A stretch of 64,000 nucleotides of DNA from Nageia nagi (GCA_050084985.1 JBITNC010000001.1:1178001-1242000), one strand, 5' to 3'. Shown: positions 32,487 through 44,980, counted from the stretch's first letter. Notes: generated by a model not told the origin, from the letters alone. Made by a program: numbers and translations.

Positions 32487-32898
32487 TATTATGATGCTAC
32501 AAATATGAAAAGGAAAATATTGCAAAAATGTAACAAATATCAATTTGAAATAAGAAAATAACAACTAATCTAGTGGAAATAAAAGAGCAATGCACTAATA
32601 AATAGAATACGAAATAGCAACAATAAGCAAATAAGCATAGGATTTTACTAAATAGTAACAAAATCATAGGCCACTTCAAGGGGGCTACCTCCTTACAACT
32701 CCAAAAGTGAAAATAATATTCAAGATCCTTTTCTCCACACACTTCTACCAATTTATAATATACTAACCCTAACCCTAATAGTCATGCAAAATTGGGCCCC
32801 ACCCTTACAATCATAATATTATGGTTTACAATATAGATCAACAATTTAATTAAAATACTAATACTAACACTAAAATGTTAGGATGTGGGATCCTAACA
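32487..32898 (-). repeat. Gypsy-D 3' LTR
   Basis: Plus-strand bounds TATTATGATGC and GGATCCTAACA; the expected TG at the left edge has become TA. It matches 38085-38490 with many small differences (for example shared 'ctccacacacttctaccaattt'). Confidence 0.88.
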
Positions 32899-32920
32899 TG
32901 CCACCCCTCTTAAGATGAAG
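32899..32920 (-). other. Polypurine tract of Gypsy-D
   Basis: On the minus strand CATCTTAAGAGGGGTGGCA leads directly to the LTR start TGTTAGGATCC. The AGAGGGGTGG run is the plausible plus-strand primer. Confidence 0.65.
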
Positions 32921-34200
32921 CTTTTTCCTCAAAGTTTGAAGTGTGGAAACTATTGCTATAGCTGATGAAGTATTTCCCATGTTGCATCTCCTAGTGCTAT
33001 GCCTTGCCATTGCATAAGGACTTCTATGATGGAATGATTATGAAGCTACTATGAACATTGATTTATAACTACCTTAGTACAACTACCATTGATCCATCCT
33101 TTGCCAACCCAAGTAATTATGTTTGAACTTGAACCTCTGATCTAACCACTTTCTTAAGATAAGAGACATGAAACATTAGGTGAATCATGGAAGAATCAAG
33201 AACCTTCAGTTTGTATGTAGCTGGGCCAATGCATTATAACATCTTGTAGGGACCATAAAACTTTGGGGCCAATTTTTTAGGGCCTTTTATTTTTAAGGAT
33301 TTATAGTGATAAGGTTGTAGCCTTAGAAACACCATGTCATCTACTTGGAATTCCCTTTCAACATGTTGTTGATTGGCTTGTTATTTCATATGGTGTTGGG
33401 CTATTTAAAGGTTATCCTTGAGAAAATAAAGAATATCATCCTAAGTAAATAAATATAAGTCAATTTCCTAAACTTTATTGGTACCTACAACATACAAGGT
33501 GACTATTGGTGGAGCTTGACCATACACTACTTCATGAGGGGTCATCTTACTGGTAGAATGATAAGATGTATTATACCACCACTCAGCCAAGGGAAGCCAT
33601 CATACCTAATGCATAGGTTATGCTAAAGAAAAATAATGTAAATTTGTTTTCAAATATTTGTTGATAATTTCAATCTAACCATCAGTTTGTGGGTGATATG
33701 TTGAGCTCATGTTTAGTTGGGTACCTTGCAGCTTGAAAAGCTCTTACCAAAAATGGGTTGTAAAAGTGAGATCATGATCATTGACAATCATCTCTAGCAT
33801 GCCATGTAGTTTAAAAATTATATCCAAGAATAATTATGCCACGGACACTACCTTGTAGGGATGAGCGAATGAACCAAAATGAGCATATTTGGATAACCAA
33901 TCAACCACCACTAGAATAAATGATTTATCATTGGATTTAGGAAGGCCTTTAATGAAATCCATTAAGATATCGATCCATGTATGAGTAAGTATGGGAAGAG
34001 GTTGAAGGGTCCCAAAGTACCCACCATCTCACCCTTTTATTGTTGACACACATCACAAGCTATCATAAACTACTTGATATCTAATTTCATACCTTCCCAA
34101 TAGAATGATTGTACCACCCACTTATAAGTTTTCAAAAATCTATTATGTCCTGATGTAGGTGCGGAATGCAATTTGGAAAGTATTTTTGATTTACATTTTG
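32921..34200 (-). pseudogene. Gypsy-D integrase and C-terminal tail
   Basis: Minus-strand words in order: LMDFIKGLPKSN (about 33968-33933, first Asp), VVVDWLSKYAHFG, NDHDLTF (second Asp, about 33787-33767), STYHPQTDG, a stop, IEIINKYLKTN (Glu, about 33680-33640), WLPLAEWWYNTSYHS, MTPHEVVYGQAPP, then FLRLQPYHYKS, KLAPKFYGPYKML, and LMFHVSYLKK near 33130. The triad D, D, E survives. The tail with PKFYGPY and HVSxLK motifs is the usual end before a chromodomain. Stops appear about every 20-40 codons. Confidence 0.85.
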
Positions 34201-34249
34201 AAGGAGATGGTAATAAAATTCAGCTTTTGAATCTCAAAATACCATCATG

Positions 34250-35560
34250 CCATATGTGGTGTGGTTTACTCATGGGGTCTTGAGTGATTTGTTTTAACAA
34301 TTATTGTGTGCAATGATCCTCTACCCACTCTTGTTAATATTTATCCACCCATTGAGGAAAAGAAGATGAAAGAGCTTGTAGTACTACTTGATCTTCAAAT
34401 TTTTTGGACAAAGCATCGATAACCATATTCTCCTTACCTTTATGGTATACTATCTCATAATCATACCCTAGTAGTTTGGTCATCCATTTTTGTTGCTCAA
34501 GCATAGAAATTCATTACTCAATGAAAAATTTTAAATTATGATGATCTGTGAGGATGATGAAATGGCAACCAATAAGATGTGGTATCTAGTGTTGAACTGC
34601 ATGATTGATGGTAGGCATTTCTTTTTCATAATTGGATTTACCTAAATTTTTACTAGAGTGCTCTACTAGTGAATTACAAGGGATACCCCTCCTACATCAA
34701 TACTACCCCAATTCCTACTCCACAAGCATCACTTTCTATCACAAAGGTTTTAGAAAAATCTAGCATTGCTAATACCCAGGTGGTACACATCACATCCTTA
34801 AGCTTAAGGAAAGCTGCCTCAACTTGAGGAGACCATTAGAATGCATTCTTTTTCAACAACATGGTTAGAGGTGTTGCAATTTTATTATAATCCTTCACAA
34901 ATTTCTTATAATATCCTATCAACCTTAAGAATCCTTGCAGACTTTTCAAAGATGTAGGAATAGACTAGTTCTACATGTTAGTAATCTTTTGTGGATCCAC
35001 CTTAAGTCCTTATTTGGATATAATATAGCCTAAGTAGTCAATTTTCCTCTTGCCAAATGAACATTTTGATTTTTTTACATATATCTAGTTTTTCTTCAAA
35101 ATTTGTAAGGTTTGTTCAACATGTACCACATGTTCTTGCCATGTCTTACTGTAGATCAAGATATCATCAAAGAAAACTAAAATGAACTTCTTGAGGAGTA
35201 GATGAAACACCTGATTCATTAAAATTTGAAATGTGGATGGAGCATTTATGAGGTCAAAAGGCATGACCAAGAACTCATAATGGCCCTCATGGGTGTGAAA
35301 TGTAATTTTTGGTATATCCTCCTCTTTGAGGCAAATTTGGTGATACCCAGATCATAGGTCCAACTTGGAAAAATATCTTGCCCCATGCAGTTCATCCAAT
35401 AATTCATCAATGATCAGTATGGGAAATTTTTCCTTGATGGTAATTTTGTTAAGGATCCTAAAATCCACACACATATTCCATGAACCATCTTTCTTATGAA
35501 CCAATATAATTGAAGAAGAATATGGGCTTACACTAGGTTAGATTACTCTTGCATCCAATA
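34250..35560 (-). pseudogene. Gypsy-D reverse transcriptase and RNase H
   Basis: VMPFDLINAPSTFQILMNQV and LVFFDDILIYSKTWQEHVVH (35270-35110) are palm motifs with an intact FFDD. Upstream, [20 protein letters not shown]-type words lie near 35495-35440 and FSKLDLxSGYHQIC near 35375-35335. RNase H follows as DFSKTFVIESDACGVGIGVV (about 34770-34712), FTSRAL and YEKEMPTINHAVQ-like sequence near 34620, ending around 34350. Two catalytic Asp in the polymerase and the first Asp of RNase H are visible. Confidence 0.85.
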
Positions 35561-35859
35561 GTTTATGAAGTAATTTTTCAATTTCATTTTTTTGTAATCA
35601 TAAGGATGAATGTTTGGTGGGTGACTTCCTAGCACCAACTAAATATCATGATCATGTGATCATTAGGGTGTTAAATCGGTTGGTTCCTCAAAGGCACATG
35701 CATGATTACTTAAGATGGGCTACAAATGCTTAGGCTCTGTGACTTCATATTCAATGATTGATAAAGAGTATAACTATGCTAGCATCCCTTTCTAGTTTTT
35801 TATAGAATCTTATCAATTCAATGTGAGCTCACAACTTGTATAGGTCCACCATGTAGTCC

Positions 35860-36215
35860 CCTAAGAGTATGCTCTTGTTCATCTATCTTGAAGGTCATCC
35901 ATAGCTTTGCAAAATTCCACTACATGGTGCCTTCAACCATTGCACCCCTAAAACTATATCACATCCCCCAAGCGGTAAAGCATACATGTCACTTTTCAAA
36001 GTATAGTGTTCCATGCTTAGTTGGACATTTTGAAATGTGCCTTTACATGCTATTTTTCCTCCATTACCAACCATAACCTCAAAATTATTTGTAGGGTGGA
36101 TGTAACAGTCAGCAACCTTAGCCACCCATGGATCAATGAAATTATGAGTACTTCCCAAATCCAATAATATTATGAGAGGGTGCTTTTTAAAAAAAACCTT
36201 TAATCTTAATAGTTT
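35860..36215 (-). pseudogene. Gypsy-D aspartic protease
   Basis: The open frame 36164-35895 starts MDLGSTHNFIDPWVAKVADC; the D-L-G-S active site is intact in form. FEVMVGNGGKIACKGTFQNV and ALPLGGCDIVLGVQWLKAPC follow, the standard flap and C-terminal motif of this group. It precedes the polymerase as expected. The stretch 35561-35860 between them holds the degenerate connection (for example around 35640). Confidence 0.87.
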
Positions 36216-36379
36216 CAGGGGTAGTAATTCTTACCAATGCACTATAAGAGATAATCGAGGCCTCCTCATCTAGAATTTCCTCTATAGCCTCTTCGGGTGC
36301 ACTCTCATATTTCTCCTCACTAGGAGCATTAGTATCAAGAAAATATAACTTTTATTAAGTACGATGATGACCATGAACA

Positions 36380-37330
36380 AATTTCTCATCATAATTATAG
36401 CATAAACCCTTATTTTGATGCTCTTCCATTTCCTCCCATGTCAATTTCTTAGTTTACATTATACGATTCAATGGTGGGATACTTATGTTATTAGAGGAAT
36501 GGGAAATGTTATGTGTTTTTGTGAATGGGGATCTTACATTTCATTAATGAGCACTGGCTTTATCTTCAGTGAGCTTTGCCAAAGTAATAGCATCCATCAT
36601 AGAGTTGGGATTAAACATTTTGATCTTTGGTTTAATTTCTTCCTTTAATCCACTGATAAAACAACTTGTGAAAAATGCATCATCCAACCCCTCTATGTGA
36701 TTTGCCAATTTCTCAAATTGATTTTGGTATTCTTTGGCTATTATGGTTTGATGTAACTTAGTAAATGCCCCTGTGAAATATTCATAGTAACTAGGACAAA
36801 AAAGGATCAATAATTATTGAGTAAATTCATCCCATGAAGGAGTAAGATGCATTTTTGAGTACCACTGGTACCATTAGATAGCCTCACAATCCAAATGAAA
36901 AGTTTCCATGTGCACTTTCAAATCTTCTAGAATTTGGTTCAATGTGAAATACTATCTGGACCTATAAATATAGCCATTGGGATCATCTCTATCAAATCAA
37001 GGAAAATCCAATTTGGTTATGTAGGGAAGAATGAAACCACCTTGTTGGCCCTAAAAGTTATGATGATACCCCTATGGATTTCCTGATTGCCTTGATTGCT
37101 ATGAACTAGATGCATTATTGGTATGACTAATACTTAGTTGGACACTATCACATTTACTATCAAGGGTTTGTATTTGGGTTTGTATTTATCAAATTTCTAC
37201 CCTAAATGTACTAGTAAGTGTATATACAATTTGTTGGATCATAGTTTGAAATCTCATCATGGTAGGATCAATCAGCTTGTGCTCCTATTTGGAATCTTAT
37301 CTTAGGTGCCATTTTTGGAAGCTACTATTT
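36380..37330 (-). pseudogene. Gypsy-D gag
   Basis: Minus-strand reading: NGYIYRSR*YFTLNQILEDL near 36985-36925, KVHMETFHLDCEAI, WYQWYSKMHLTPSWDEFT near 36875-36820, YFTGAFTKLHQTIIAKEYQN, FEKLANHIEGLDDAFFTSCF, ISGLKEEIKPKIKMF and MMDAITLAKLTEDKASAH (open frame 36810-36544). A zinc knuckle follows near 36410-36385 as LCYNYDEKFVHGHH, with the second cysteine changed. This is the ordinary chromovirus capsid and nucleocapsid layout. Confidence 0.87.
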
Positions 37331-38070
37331 ATAAAGCTATTATTTTTGGAAAATGCTATTTTTAAAAAGTGCTCAAAAAAGTGTATGGGTGTAATATATC
37401 AAAATGATTAGCTTGAAAAGATGATCACAATGGGCTAGTTCTCTTGATGATGATTTTTAGACTCCTAGACTCTTTTTTTACATCTGTGGGTCTATCTGCT
37501 TTTGTTAACAACTACTAAAATGGTATAGATTTTTAGTTATTTAGCTCTAAAGGTTTTGCTACCTCTGAATTGCTATTTTTGGTGGCTTTAAAAAATTGCA
37601 TGTCATACATTCTACTTACAAATCAAGGTTTTTTATGTGAAGGAATGATTATAGGGTAAGGATTATATGCTCTATAGGCTTATCTAAACATCGCTCCTAT
37701 CCAACTTTTGCAAGGAAAGAGGCTACAAATATGGCTTCTATGATAAGTAACTTTCTAGTGACACTTGTTGGTGCAGTATAGTTTACAGATAATTGACATA
37801 ACTTCCTACCTAGTTTCTATTTATAGCCTAGATAGTCTCCAATATACCTTTTGGTACATGGAGTCCAATTTTGTGTAGGGTTCTATCTAAGGCTTGGGTA
37901 TTGGTGTAGAGTTTTTTGCACCTCACTTCACACATAGCTTTATGGGCAAGTGTGCTTAGCCAAAAATGATAGATCCTCCTAGATATTTTAAAACCCCTAG
38001 TACAGGGTTTCTAGATTAGACCTCTAAGAAATTTTTTTTATTTTTCTATAGTAGAATGACCCTAGAAAGA
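37331..38070 (-). other. Gypsy-D leader region
   Basis: Noncoding sequence between primer site and gag; no motif recognised. Confidence 0.5.
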
Positions 38071-38082
38071 GCTTTGATACCA
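38071..38082 (-). other. Primer binding site of Gypsy-D
   Basis: TGGTATCAAAGC on the minus strand, two bases after the 5' LTR (38085-38490). It differs by one base from TGGTATCAGAGC, the initiator-methionine tRNA site. Confidence 0.83.
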
Positions 38083-38084
38083 AA

Positions 38085-38490
38085 TGTTATGATGCTACAA
38101 ATATGAAAAGGGAAATATTGCAAAAATGAAACAAATATTTATTTGAAATAGGAAAATTATAACTAATCTAGTGGAAATAACAGAGCAATATGTTGATAAA
38201 TAGAATATGAAATAGCAACAATAAGCAGATAAGGATAAGATTTTACTGAATAGTAATAGAATCATAGGCCACTTTGATGGAGCTACCTCCTTCCAACTCT
38301 AAAAGTGAAAATAATGTTCAAGATTCTTTTCTCCACACACTTCTACCAATTTATAATATACTAACCCTAACTCTAATAGTCATGCAAAATCGAGCCCCAC
38401 TCTTACAATCACAATATTATGATTTACAATATAGGCTGATAATTTAATTAAAATAATAATACTAAAATATTAGGATGTAGGATCCTAAAA
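38085..38490 (-). repeat. Gypsy-D 5' LTR
   Basis: Plus-strand bounds TGTTATGATGC and GATCCTAAAA; the terminal CA of the plus strand has become AA. ATATT (38491-38495) follows as target duplication. Confidence 0.88.
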
Positions 38491-38495
38491 ATATT

Positions 38496-39665
38496 TTAAA
38501 ATTCTTCGATGGCCCAAATCTTTCATTAAACCCAATGGGTCAAGGTCCTTAATTTTGTACATTCCTGTTCTTGCATTTGCAACTTTTACCTCTTTTTTTG
38601 GCTTTTATTAATGCTAACTCAAATTCTTTTGGAGATATCTAAAATTTAGTATAATTTAAATCCAATCCTCTAATATCCAAATATGTTAAATTACATAGTG
38701 CATATGGTTCTAGATCCCCAATTACGCTATGTATCCTTCCTTCATATTTATATTTTAAACAACCATGCATTATAAAAGGTATTGCATTCATGTCATGTAG
38801 CTAAGGTCTCCCTAGGAGAAGATTATATGAAATTTTTTCACTCATAACATGAAATTTTGTTTGGACATTCCTAATACCCAATGTCATCGATAGTATAACT
38901 AATACAAGTGATTTTTTGGATGAACTATCATAGGATATTATAGGAAATGTTAGTTCCTCTAAGGGTGGGATAATAACATCATTATCTTATAGCTATTGTA
39001 AATACTTTTAGAAAAAATATTAACATCTAAACTAGGATATATCATTGTCCATTTTATTTTTAATTCATGAATAATTTATGTAACATAAGGTGTTATGCAT
39101 TTAGATATGAGTTCTTTGCTAAGCTTTTCAAATTTAAAGAAAGAGATAGCATCACAATCTTTAATGGATTGAAGTTTTTCAAAAACTAAAGTAGTAGAAA
39201 TATTTTTGGGAACTATTTATTTTATAAATAACTCATACAACACTTTCCTATATTTTTCATATGTCCTAATGAGATCATACAAGATAATTTTAGCAAGAGT
39301 GATTTTCAATTGGTCAATCAGCTATAAGCTTTTGTATTAGGTGGGAGACTTACTTGTTCATTAGTATTTAGATTTGGATTTGGATTGGATCTTGTACATC
39401 CTCTTTTAAGTGTGGCCCAAATATCCTCATCCACTCATATTATATTCATGGTATGATCAAGATCTAAATTTTTATCCTTTATTTTATACTTTTCTTGAAT
39501 AATGATATCCAATATATCTACCTCAAGATCCTTGTAACTATTCATAGGGTGTCCGTTTCTTTGATGATAGGTACAATAAGCATTTGACATTCCCATGGAA
39601 ATATTTTCATCTTCTGCTTTTCTTTTCAATGGCTTTAATAATCCCTTTTTGACCAAGTCTTGCAT
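38496..39665 (-). pseudogene. Tat-A protease and gag C-terminal part
   Basis: Minus-strand open frame 39665-39435 reads VKKGLLKPLKRKAEDEN, NAYCTYHQRNGHPMNSYKDL and LEVDILD, the Tat gag end with its CxxHxxxGH motif; Tat-C has 'MKKGLLQPIEKVDDDTPLEH...YCTYHQ'. The protease continues below: LLGRP*LHDMNAIPFIMHGC, LKYKYEGRIHSVIGDLEPYA and LCNLTYLDI (about 38825-38660) match Tat-C 'LLGRPWIHDMVGVPSTLHGR'. The gag frame is cut at 39665 by Gypsy-B and continues at 54442. Confidence 0.85.
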
Positions 39666-40383
39666 TGATCCATAATCACCAAATGCTTATAGCATACTTG
39701 GATCCTCACTTACAGATTTTGAAAAAAAAATTCACCAATATGAGATCATACATAATTTCATATAAAATCAAAATTTCATAATGTAAAACTAAAAAATTAT
39801 CAATATCAAGCACATGAAAATATTAACATAATGATTTTACCCTGGTTCACCTAATGTGGGCTAATTCAACATGGAATTAGAGTCTTCTCTTCTCATTATC
39901 TATGGATATTACAATATTACATGCATAGAGAGACACCATCAACACAATGGAAATGCAATCTCCTCAAATTACTACAATCTCCTACAATAAGAAGAATAAT
40001 TTCAAAACTACAAAACTTTGAAATGACTCTTGGTATTCCTTCAAATTCTTACAATCCCAAAATCCTAAACTCTCTCTTATCAACCATCATAGAATCAAAG
40101 AGTAGCATGCCCTTTAAATAATCTTGGAATCATCTTTAATATGTCAATTGAAGACTTGAATTGCTCTGATTTCCATAATGTTGATGTCCCTTCAATTTCC
40201 CTTGTTGAATCATCAAGGTGCACACCATTAATGACCTAAATATAGTATAGCATATTGTTGGTAGTGTGGTTCTATAATTTGATCAAATCTAAATTGTAAA
40301 CTTTGATCTATCTCTAAGCATAAATACCTCTATAATGAGTACTTATCTGGCAAATACAACCTAACATGATCTAATTCGGATCA
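39666..40383 (-). repeat. Gypsy-B 3' LTR
   Basis: 718 bp with inverted ends TGATCC/GGATCA. The full length matches 45029-45226 joined to 53941-54436, for example 'gcttatagcata', 'gagatcatac', 'ggaattagagtcttctcttc' and 'aacctaacatgatctaatt'. Confidence 0.9.
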
Positions 40384-41650
40384 CACCATCCCAATGGGAA
40401 AGCATTTGGTCCCACAAATGCATAGATGAGGATACAACTCCCCAACTATAGACTTGTACATCCACTTGGCTTTATTAAGCTTTTTTACTTTCAATCCAAC
40501 TAACCATAGCTCTTTCTCACCTCTTCTTGTAGCATGAACATTCTTTTGTAATATGAAATCCTCCTTGAGTTCATCCATAGTGTTAGGAGCTAATTCATCA
40601 AGAGATGGCAAAATCTAATTTGAATATACTTTATTTTTAATCAACATAGATGGCTCATACAATTTCAAATGTTCCATATTCACAACTAAATATATATTCA
40701 TATATGCTAGTAGATTCAATCTAAAAGCACTCTCACTTGCTTGCTCCATAATCTCAAATGGTACATACCTTATGGGCTTCAACTTCTTGGCTAGTCCTTT
40801 CAACCTCTCCTTACTAAGATGCAACCAAACATGGTTTTTCACATAACATTTATGGTCAAGTTTATATTTTTCATATCTCATATTGTACTTGGATTGGCTT
40901 GTCTCAAGTTTCTCTTGGACATTCAAATGAATTTGCCTAATCTTTTTAACAAATTTTTCAACTTGCTTTTTCTCTTTCTCAAGTGAATATTCTTCATCCT
41001 TTTTCTACTCAAACACACAATCAAAAGGTGAAGGTGGTAAATAACCAAAACAAGTCTCTAAAGGAATCTTATTAATGGAAGAATAAATTACCCTATTATA
41101 TGAATGTTGGATATATTCAAGATGTTCATCTCAAGACTTAGGATAATTACCATAGTAACTCCTTAATATTTGAACCACTATCCTATTCACCACTTCGGTT
41201 TGTCCATCCATTTGAGGATGTAAAGTTGTATTTCTCTTCAAGCTTGTATTCATTTTTTCCCACAAACATATTGAAAACTTGCCTAAAAATATATTGTCTC
41301 TATCTAAAACAATGGAATTAGGCAATCCAAATGAACCCATATTATAATCTTTTTACATGGAATCAAAACACATATCTTACTAAATCTATCCACAACAACA
41401 AATAAATAGTCATGACCCCTTTTAGTCATAGGCAATCCTCCCATAAAATCCATTAAGATACATTCCCATGGATGTGAAGGTATTGGAAGTGGTTGATACA
41501 AACCTAATTTCTTGTTACTTGGCTTACTAGTGCAACACAAAGAACACACCCTTATGTACTTAGCAACTTGATCTTGCATCTTTGTCCAATATGCATACCT
41601 TTGTAAATTGTACAATGTCTTTCTAACCTCAAAATATCTTGCAATCTTTG
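40384..41650 (-). pseudogene. Gypsy-B integrase with C-terminal tail
   Basis: Open frame 41615-41304 holds the zinc end (CSLCCTSKPSNKK), PLPIPSHPWECILMDFMGGL (first Asp), and HDYLFVVVDRFSKICVLIPC. Open frame 41340-41131 holds LPNSIVLDRDNIF (second Asp) and HPQMDGQTEVVNRIV (Glu), so the triad is complete. CFGYLPPSPF, HLSKERLKGLAKKLKPIRYV and MNIYLVVNMEHLKLYE follow to 40615. The last 76 codons (40611-40381) read DELAPNTMDELKEDFILQKN, TRRGEKELWLVGLK and KAKWMYKSIVGELYPHL, a chromodomain-like end. The stop lies close to the LTR. Confidence 0.9.
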
Positions 41651-41930
41651 AAGTATTTTCTTCTCTAATTAGTCTAATCCTTTCACCTATGAGTATACAT
41701 AATGCATTAAAATGAGAAAAAAGTCTATTTTACAAATGAAAATTATCCAAACCTTCATACTTGGACCTAGATGAAGACAACTACTCATACACCTCTCTAA
41801 GGTCAAGATCCTGCACACATATTCCTATAAAAATAATTAAGATAGAAATGTTAGTAGTAAGAAGGAACTTAGTGGACCCTATTTGTATGTTGCTAATGGC
41901 CCACAATTAGTATTACACATCATTGATGGT
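41651..41930 (-). other. Gypsy-B RNase H to integrase linker
   Basis: Degenerate sequence; 'ECLPMREVYE'-like words near 41790 and AGRHLGVEKT-like words near 41640 in relatives are not clearly preserved. No separate gene. Confidence 0.45.
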
Positions 41931-42304
41931 GTGGAATCTATAGTTACAGGTGGTCTAGGAAGCATATCAGTAACCTTATTTTGTGTTCCTTTCTTATACT
42001 TAATCACTAGATAAAATTGTTGCAAAAAACCCATCCATATATAGTGTCTAGTTTATTACAATTTTGATTGAGTTTATGAATACTTTAATGGTTGATGATC
42101 AATATGAATGATTGTTTCTTTCCCCATTAAGTAATATTTTCACTTTTTAATAGCTTGAACCACTACATATATTTCTTTATCATAAGTAGGATAATTCAAA
42201 ATAGCCCCACTAAATTTTTTATAATGATAGCAAATTGGTTTACTTTGTAGAAAAATATCTCCCATGGTATAGTCACTTGCATCAATCTCCACTTCAACTG
42301 CCTT
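41931..42304 (-). pseudogene. Gypsy-B RNase H
   Basis: Minus-strand reading: VEVEIDASDYTMGDIFLQSK (about 42300-42240, catalytic Asp in DAS), PICYHYKKFSGAILNYPTYD, KEIYVVVQAIKKWKYYLMGK and ETIIHIDHQPLKY, ending near 42075. This is a well-kept chromovirus RNase H with few stops. It directly follows the polymerase frame. Confidence 0.87.
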
Positions 42305-43110
42305 CTATAAATTAGGAAGTACTCTAATAATATTTTGCTTCAAAGTATCAAAATGTGTTTGTTGTTGTTTTCCCCATTGAAAAACTTGCCTCTTATTGGT
42401 TACATCATGTAAAGGTGAAGCAATATGAGAAAAATCAATAATAAACTTTCTTAAATATTGAAATACACCTAAGAAAATCCAAACTTTAGTTATATTATAT
42501 GGCCTTGGCCAATCTACTATAGCACTTACTTTACTAGGATATATCTTAAGTTTTCCATGACCAATAACATGGTCCAAATACACCAAAGAATCTTTACCAA
42601 ACTCACATTTTGAATGTTTCAATGATAACTTCTCCCTATGCTTGAAACACTTATCTAAGATGTAAAACATGTTCTTCCTAAGTATAACTATAAATAATAA
42701 TATCATCCAAGTATACAACAACAAAAGAATCAATAAATGGATGAAGCACATCAATCATTACCCTCATAAATTTGGTCGATGCATTGCACAAACCAAATGG
42801 AAAAGTAAGCCACTCAAATAGGCCTTGTATTATCTTGAAATAAGTCTTTCAAATGTCCTCCTCCTTGATTTGAACTCAATGATACCCACTCTTGAAGTCC
42901 AATTTTGTGAAGAATCTTACACCTTTCAACTGATCCAAAAGATCATCTATTCGAGGTAAAGGATAGCAATTTTTTATGGTGATTTTGTTAAGTACTCTAT
43001 ATTCAATGAACATTCTCCAACTTTGATTATTCTTGGAAACTAAAATAATAAGTGATCCATATGGAGATGTACTTGGTCTAATCACACCTTGATCAACCAA
43101 CTCCTAAATC
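42305..43110 (-). pseudogene. Gypsy-B reverse transcriptase
   Basis: Open frame 43100-42876 holds VDQGVIRPSTSPYGSLIILV, WRMFIEYRVLNKITIKNCYP and LPRIDDLLDQLKGVRFFTKL with DFKSGYH. After a gap with [15 protein letters not shown]-type words near 42800-42750, [15 protein letters not shown] (about 42730-42686) has an intact YLDD followed by a frameshift. The open frame to 42305 gives LVYLDHVIGHGKLKIYPSKV and the connection domain. Confidence 0.87.
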
Positions 43111-43289
43111 TACCTCTTTATCCCCTCTTGCTCCAAAACTAATTATCAATACAAAGCTATATTGGGTAATGAAGCATCAGGTAATAACTAAAAATCATGT
43201 TGTATATCTTACATATAAGGTAATTCATGTGGATCTACAAATAATTTAGTAAACTCCTAAACCAAATTCTACATTTTCTCCTCTCTATT

Positions 43290-43870
43290 ACATGCCACTA
43301 ATGGCCTAAATTTAGTATTGCACATCATTGATAGTGTGAGATTCACCTCACCCGAGGCTCCTATTTTCAACATGATCAGAATAAACTTTTTAGAATCATT
43401 TACTAGATGTTTTACCTAACTAGCAGTGACCAAAGTTAGCTTTTCTACTTTTATGTGCACTATCTAGAAACACCTTTCCATATTTCACCAATTGTAATTT
43501 TTTCAATCTTTTGTAATAGATACCATCTCTATCCCACATATAAGGGTTACCAAGAATAACACTACAAATGTTTTAAGGAACAAAATCAACCATAACTTCA
43601 TCAATGTATTATGTACAAATAGCAAATTTATACTTACATTATTTAGTGACTTACAAAGTAGCATTACGATGCACCCAACTTGAAGGATATGGATTTGGAT
43701 GGTTGAAAGTTTCCAATCCTAAATTACTTACCATAGTCTCTAAAATCAAATTTTCTAGAGAACCCATATCAATAATGCAATCTACTTTGGTTTTTTAAAT
43801 TTGGATTTTGAGATGGAATAATGGAATCCTTTGCTCTTCAATATATTGAGGTTCTTCAACCTTTTAAATG
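43290..43870 (-). pseudogene. Gypsy-B aspartic protease
   Basis: VDCIIDMGSLENLILETMVS (about 43787-43730) carries the D-M-G-S active site; relatives have DPGSTENLVS. NPYPSSWVHRNATL, YIDEVMVDFVP, CSVILGNPYMWDRDGIYYKR (about 43575-43515) follow, the usual C-terminal part. Stops separate these blocks. Between 43110 and 43290 the protease-polymerase linker is degenerate. Confidence 0.78.
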
Positions 43871-43899
43871 TTGAAAATTTTATTTTCTGATCAACATCT

Positions 43900-44980
43900 G
43901 AACTTTCCTCAATATCTTCATATCCAATAACCATAGCATTAGTTTTATCCTTATTCTTATGCTTATATGGATGTAATTCTTGATGTAATTTTTAACATTT
44001 ATCTTTAACATGAAATCCTTTTCACAATGACTATAATTCCTACTATCACCTTCTTTCTTTTAAATATTAGTGATCTTTATTTCTCACTTACCTTTATCTT
44101 TATCTTGAGATTTACTTTTCCCTTGTCCTCCCCTTGAATTAGAATCCTTCTTGGATTTATCATATTGTCTCCTTGGTTTACCATCCTTCTCTAAGTATTG
44201 TGCTTACACACACACTTGATCAAGATTAGTAGGATTAAACAACATAATAGTCTTTTATAAATGACTATGTAGACCTCTAATGTACTTAATTAAAGTTTGA
44301 GGATCTTTTAGTGAAACCCCAAGTAAAGCAGGTTGTTTCCTAAATTTTGTAGTGTACTCTTGAACTATTTTTCCTCTTTATTGTCTAAAAAATTTCCATT
44401 TCATCAATTGTTTATTATGATGTCCTAATGGATAAAATTGATCTCTTAACAAATCCTTAAATTCATTCCAAAAAAATATTTATGATAAGTGTTCATGATT
44501 AAGAGTTTTTACATGGCTTCCCACCAAACTAGAGCATGTCCACTCATCTTTAATCTAAAAAAAGAGATTTTATCAACCTCATTTACAACACTATGAATTT
44601 AGAAATAAACCTCTAATTGTTCAACTTTTTAGTATCAACCTCTCCTCCAAAACTAGGAATCTCCACTTTGGCCTCCACCTTGAATAGAACTCAATTTGAT
44701 GAAGATGATGAATTAGGTCTCCCAACTACATCATGATATATCTAATTAATAATCACATTTTCTCTAGTAGCTAATAGCTTAGCCAAATGAGCCAAATGAT
44801 TCTTCATTTATAAAAATCTCCTTTCAAAATTGGCATCCAACATGGTATGAATAGTAGATTACATTATCCATTTCTATCACTCTACCCCTTATACCAATCT
44901 CAGGATCCTCTAGAATTAACTCTAATCTTTGATATCTCCTCTCGAACATTAAAAATTATGTAGGTGGCAATGTAAAATCT
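43900..44980 (-). pseudogene. Gypsy-B gag
   Basis: A knuckle-like motif NYSHCEKDFMLKINVKN lies near 44035-43985 (relatives CxHCGKxGHxExxCW). Upstream, GRQYDKSKKDSNSRGGQGKS-type basic sequence near 44180-44110, and EFKDLLRDQFYPLGHHNKQ-like words near 44470-44400 followed by WKFFRQ and VQEYTTKFRKQPALLG (about 44400-44325), show the capsid. Strongly broken. It begins below the leader at about 44980. Confidence 0.72.

Larger units (their letters stand above)
32487..38490 (-). mobile_element. Gypsy-D: Ty3/gypsy chromovirus-like element with both LTRs
   Basis: LTRs at 32487-32898 and 38085-38490 (412/406 bp) align throughout. ATATT at 32482-32486 and again at 38491-38495 is a perfect target duplication. 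Internal order on the minus strand is primer site, gag, protease, reverse transcriptase, RNase H, integrase, PPT. At 6.0 kb it is close to a complete element in length. The polymerase FFDD box and the integrase triad are kept, but stops are numerous. It lies in the protease-polymerase spacer of Tat-A. Confidence 0.9.
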
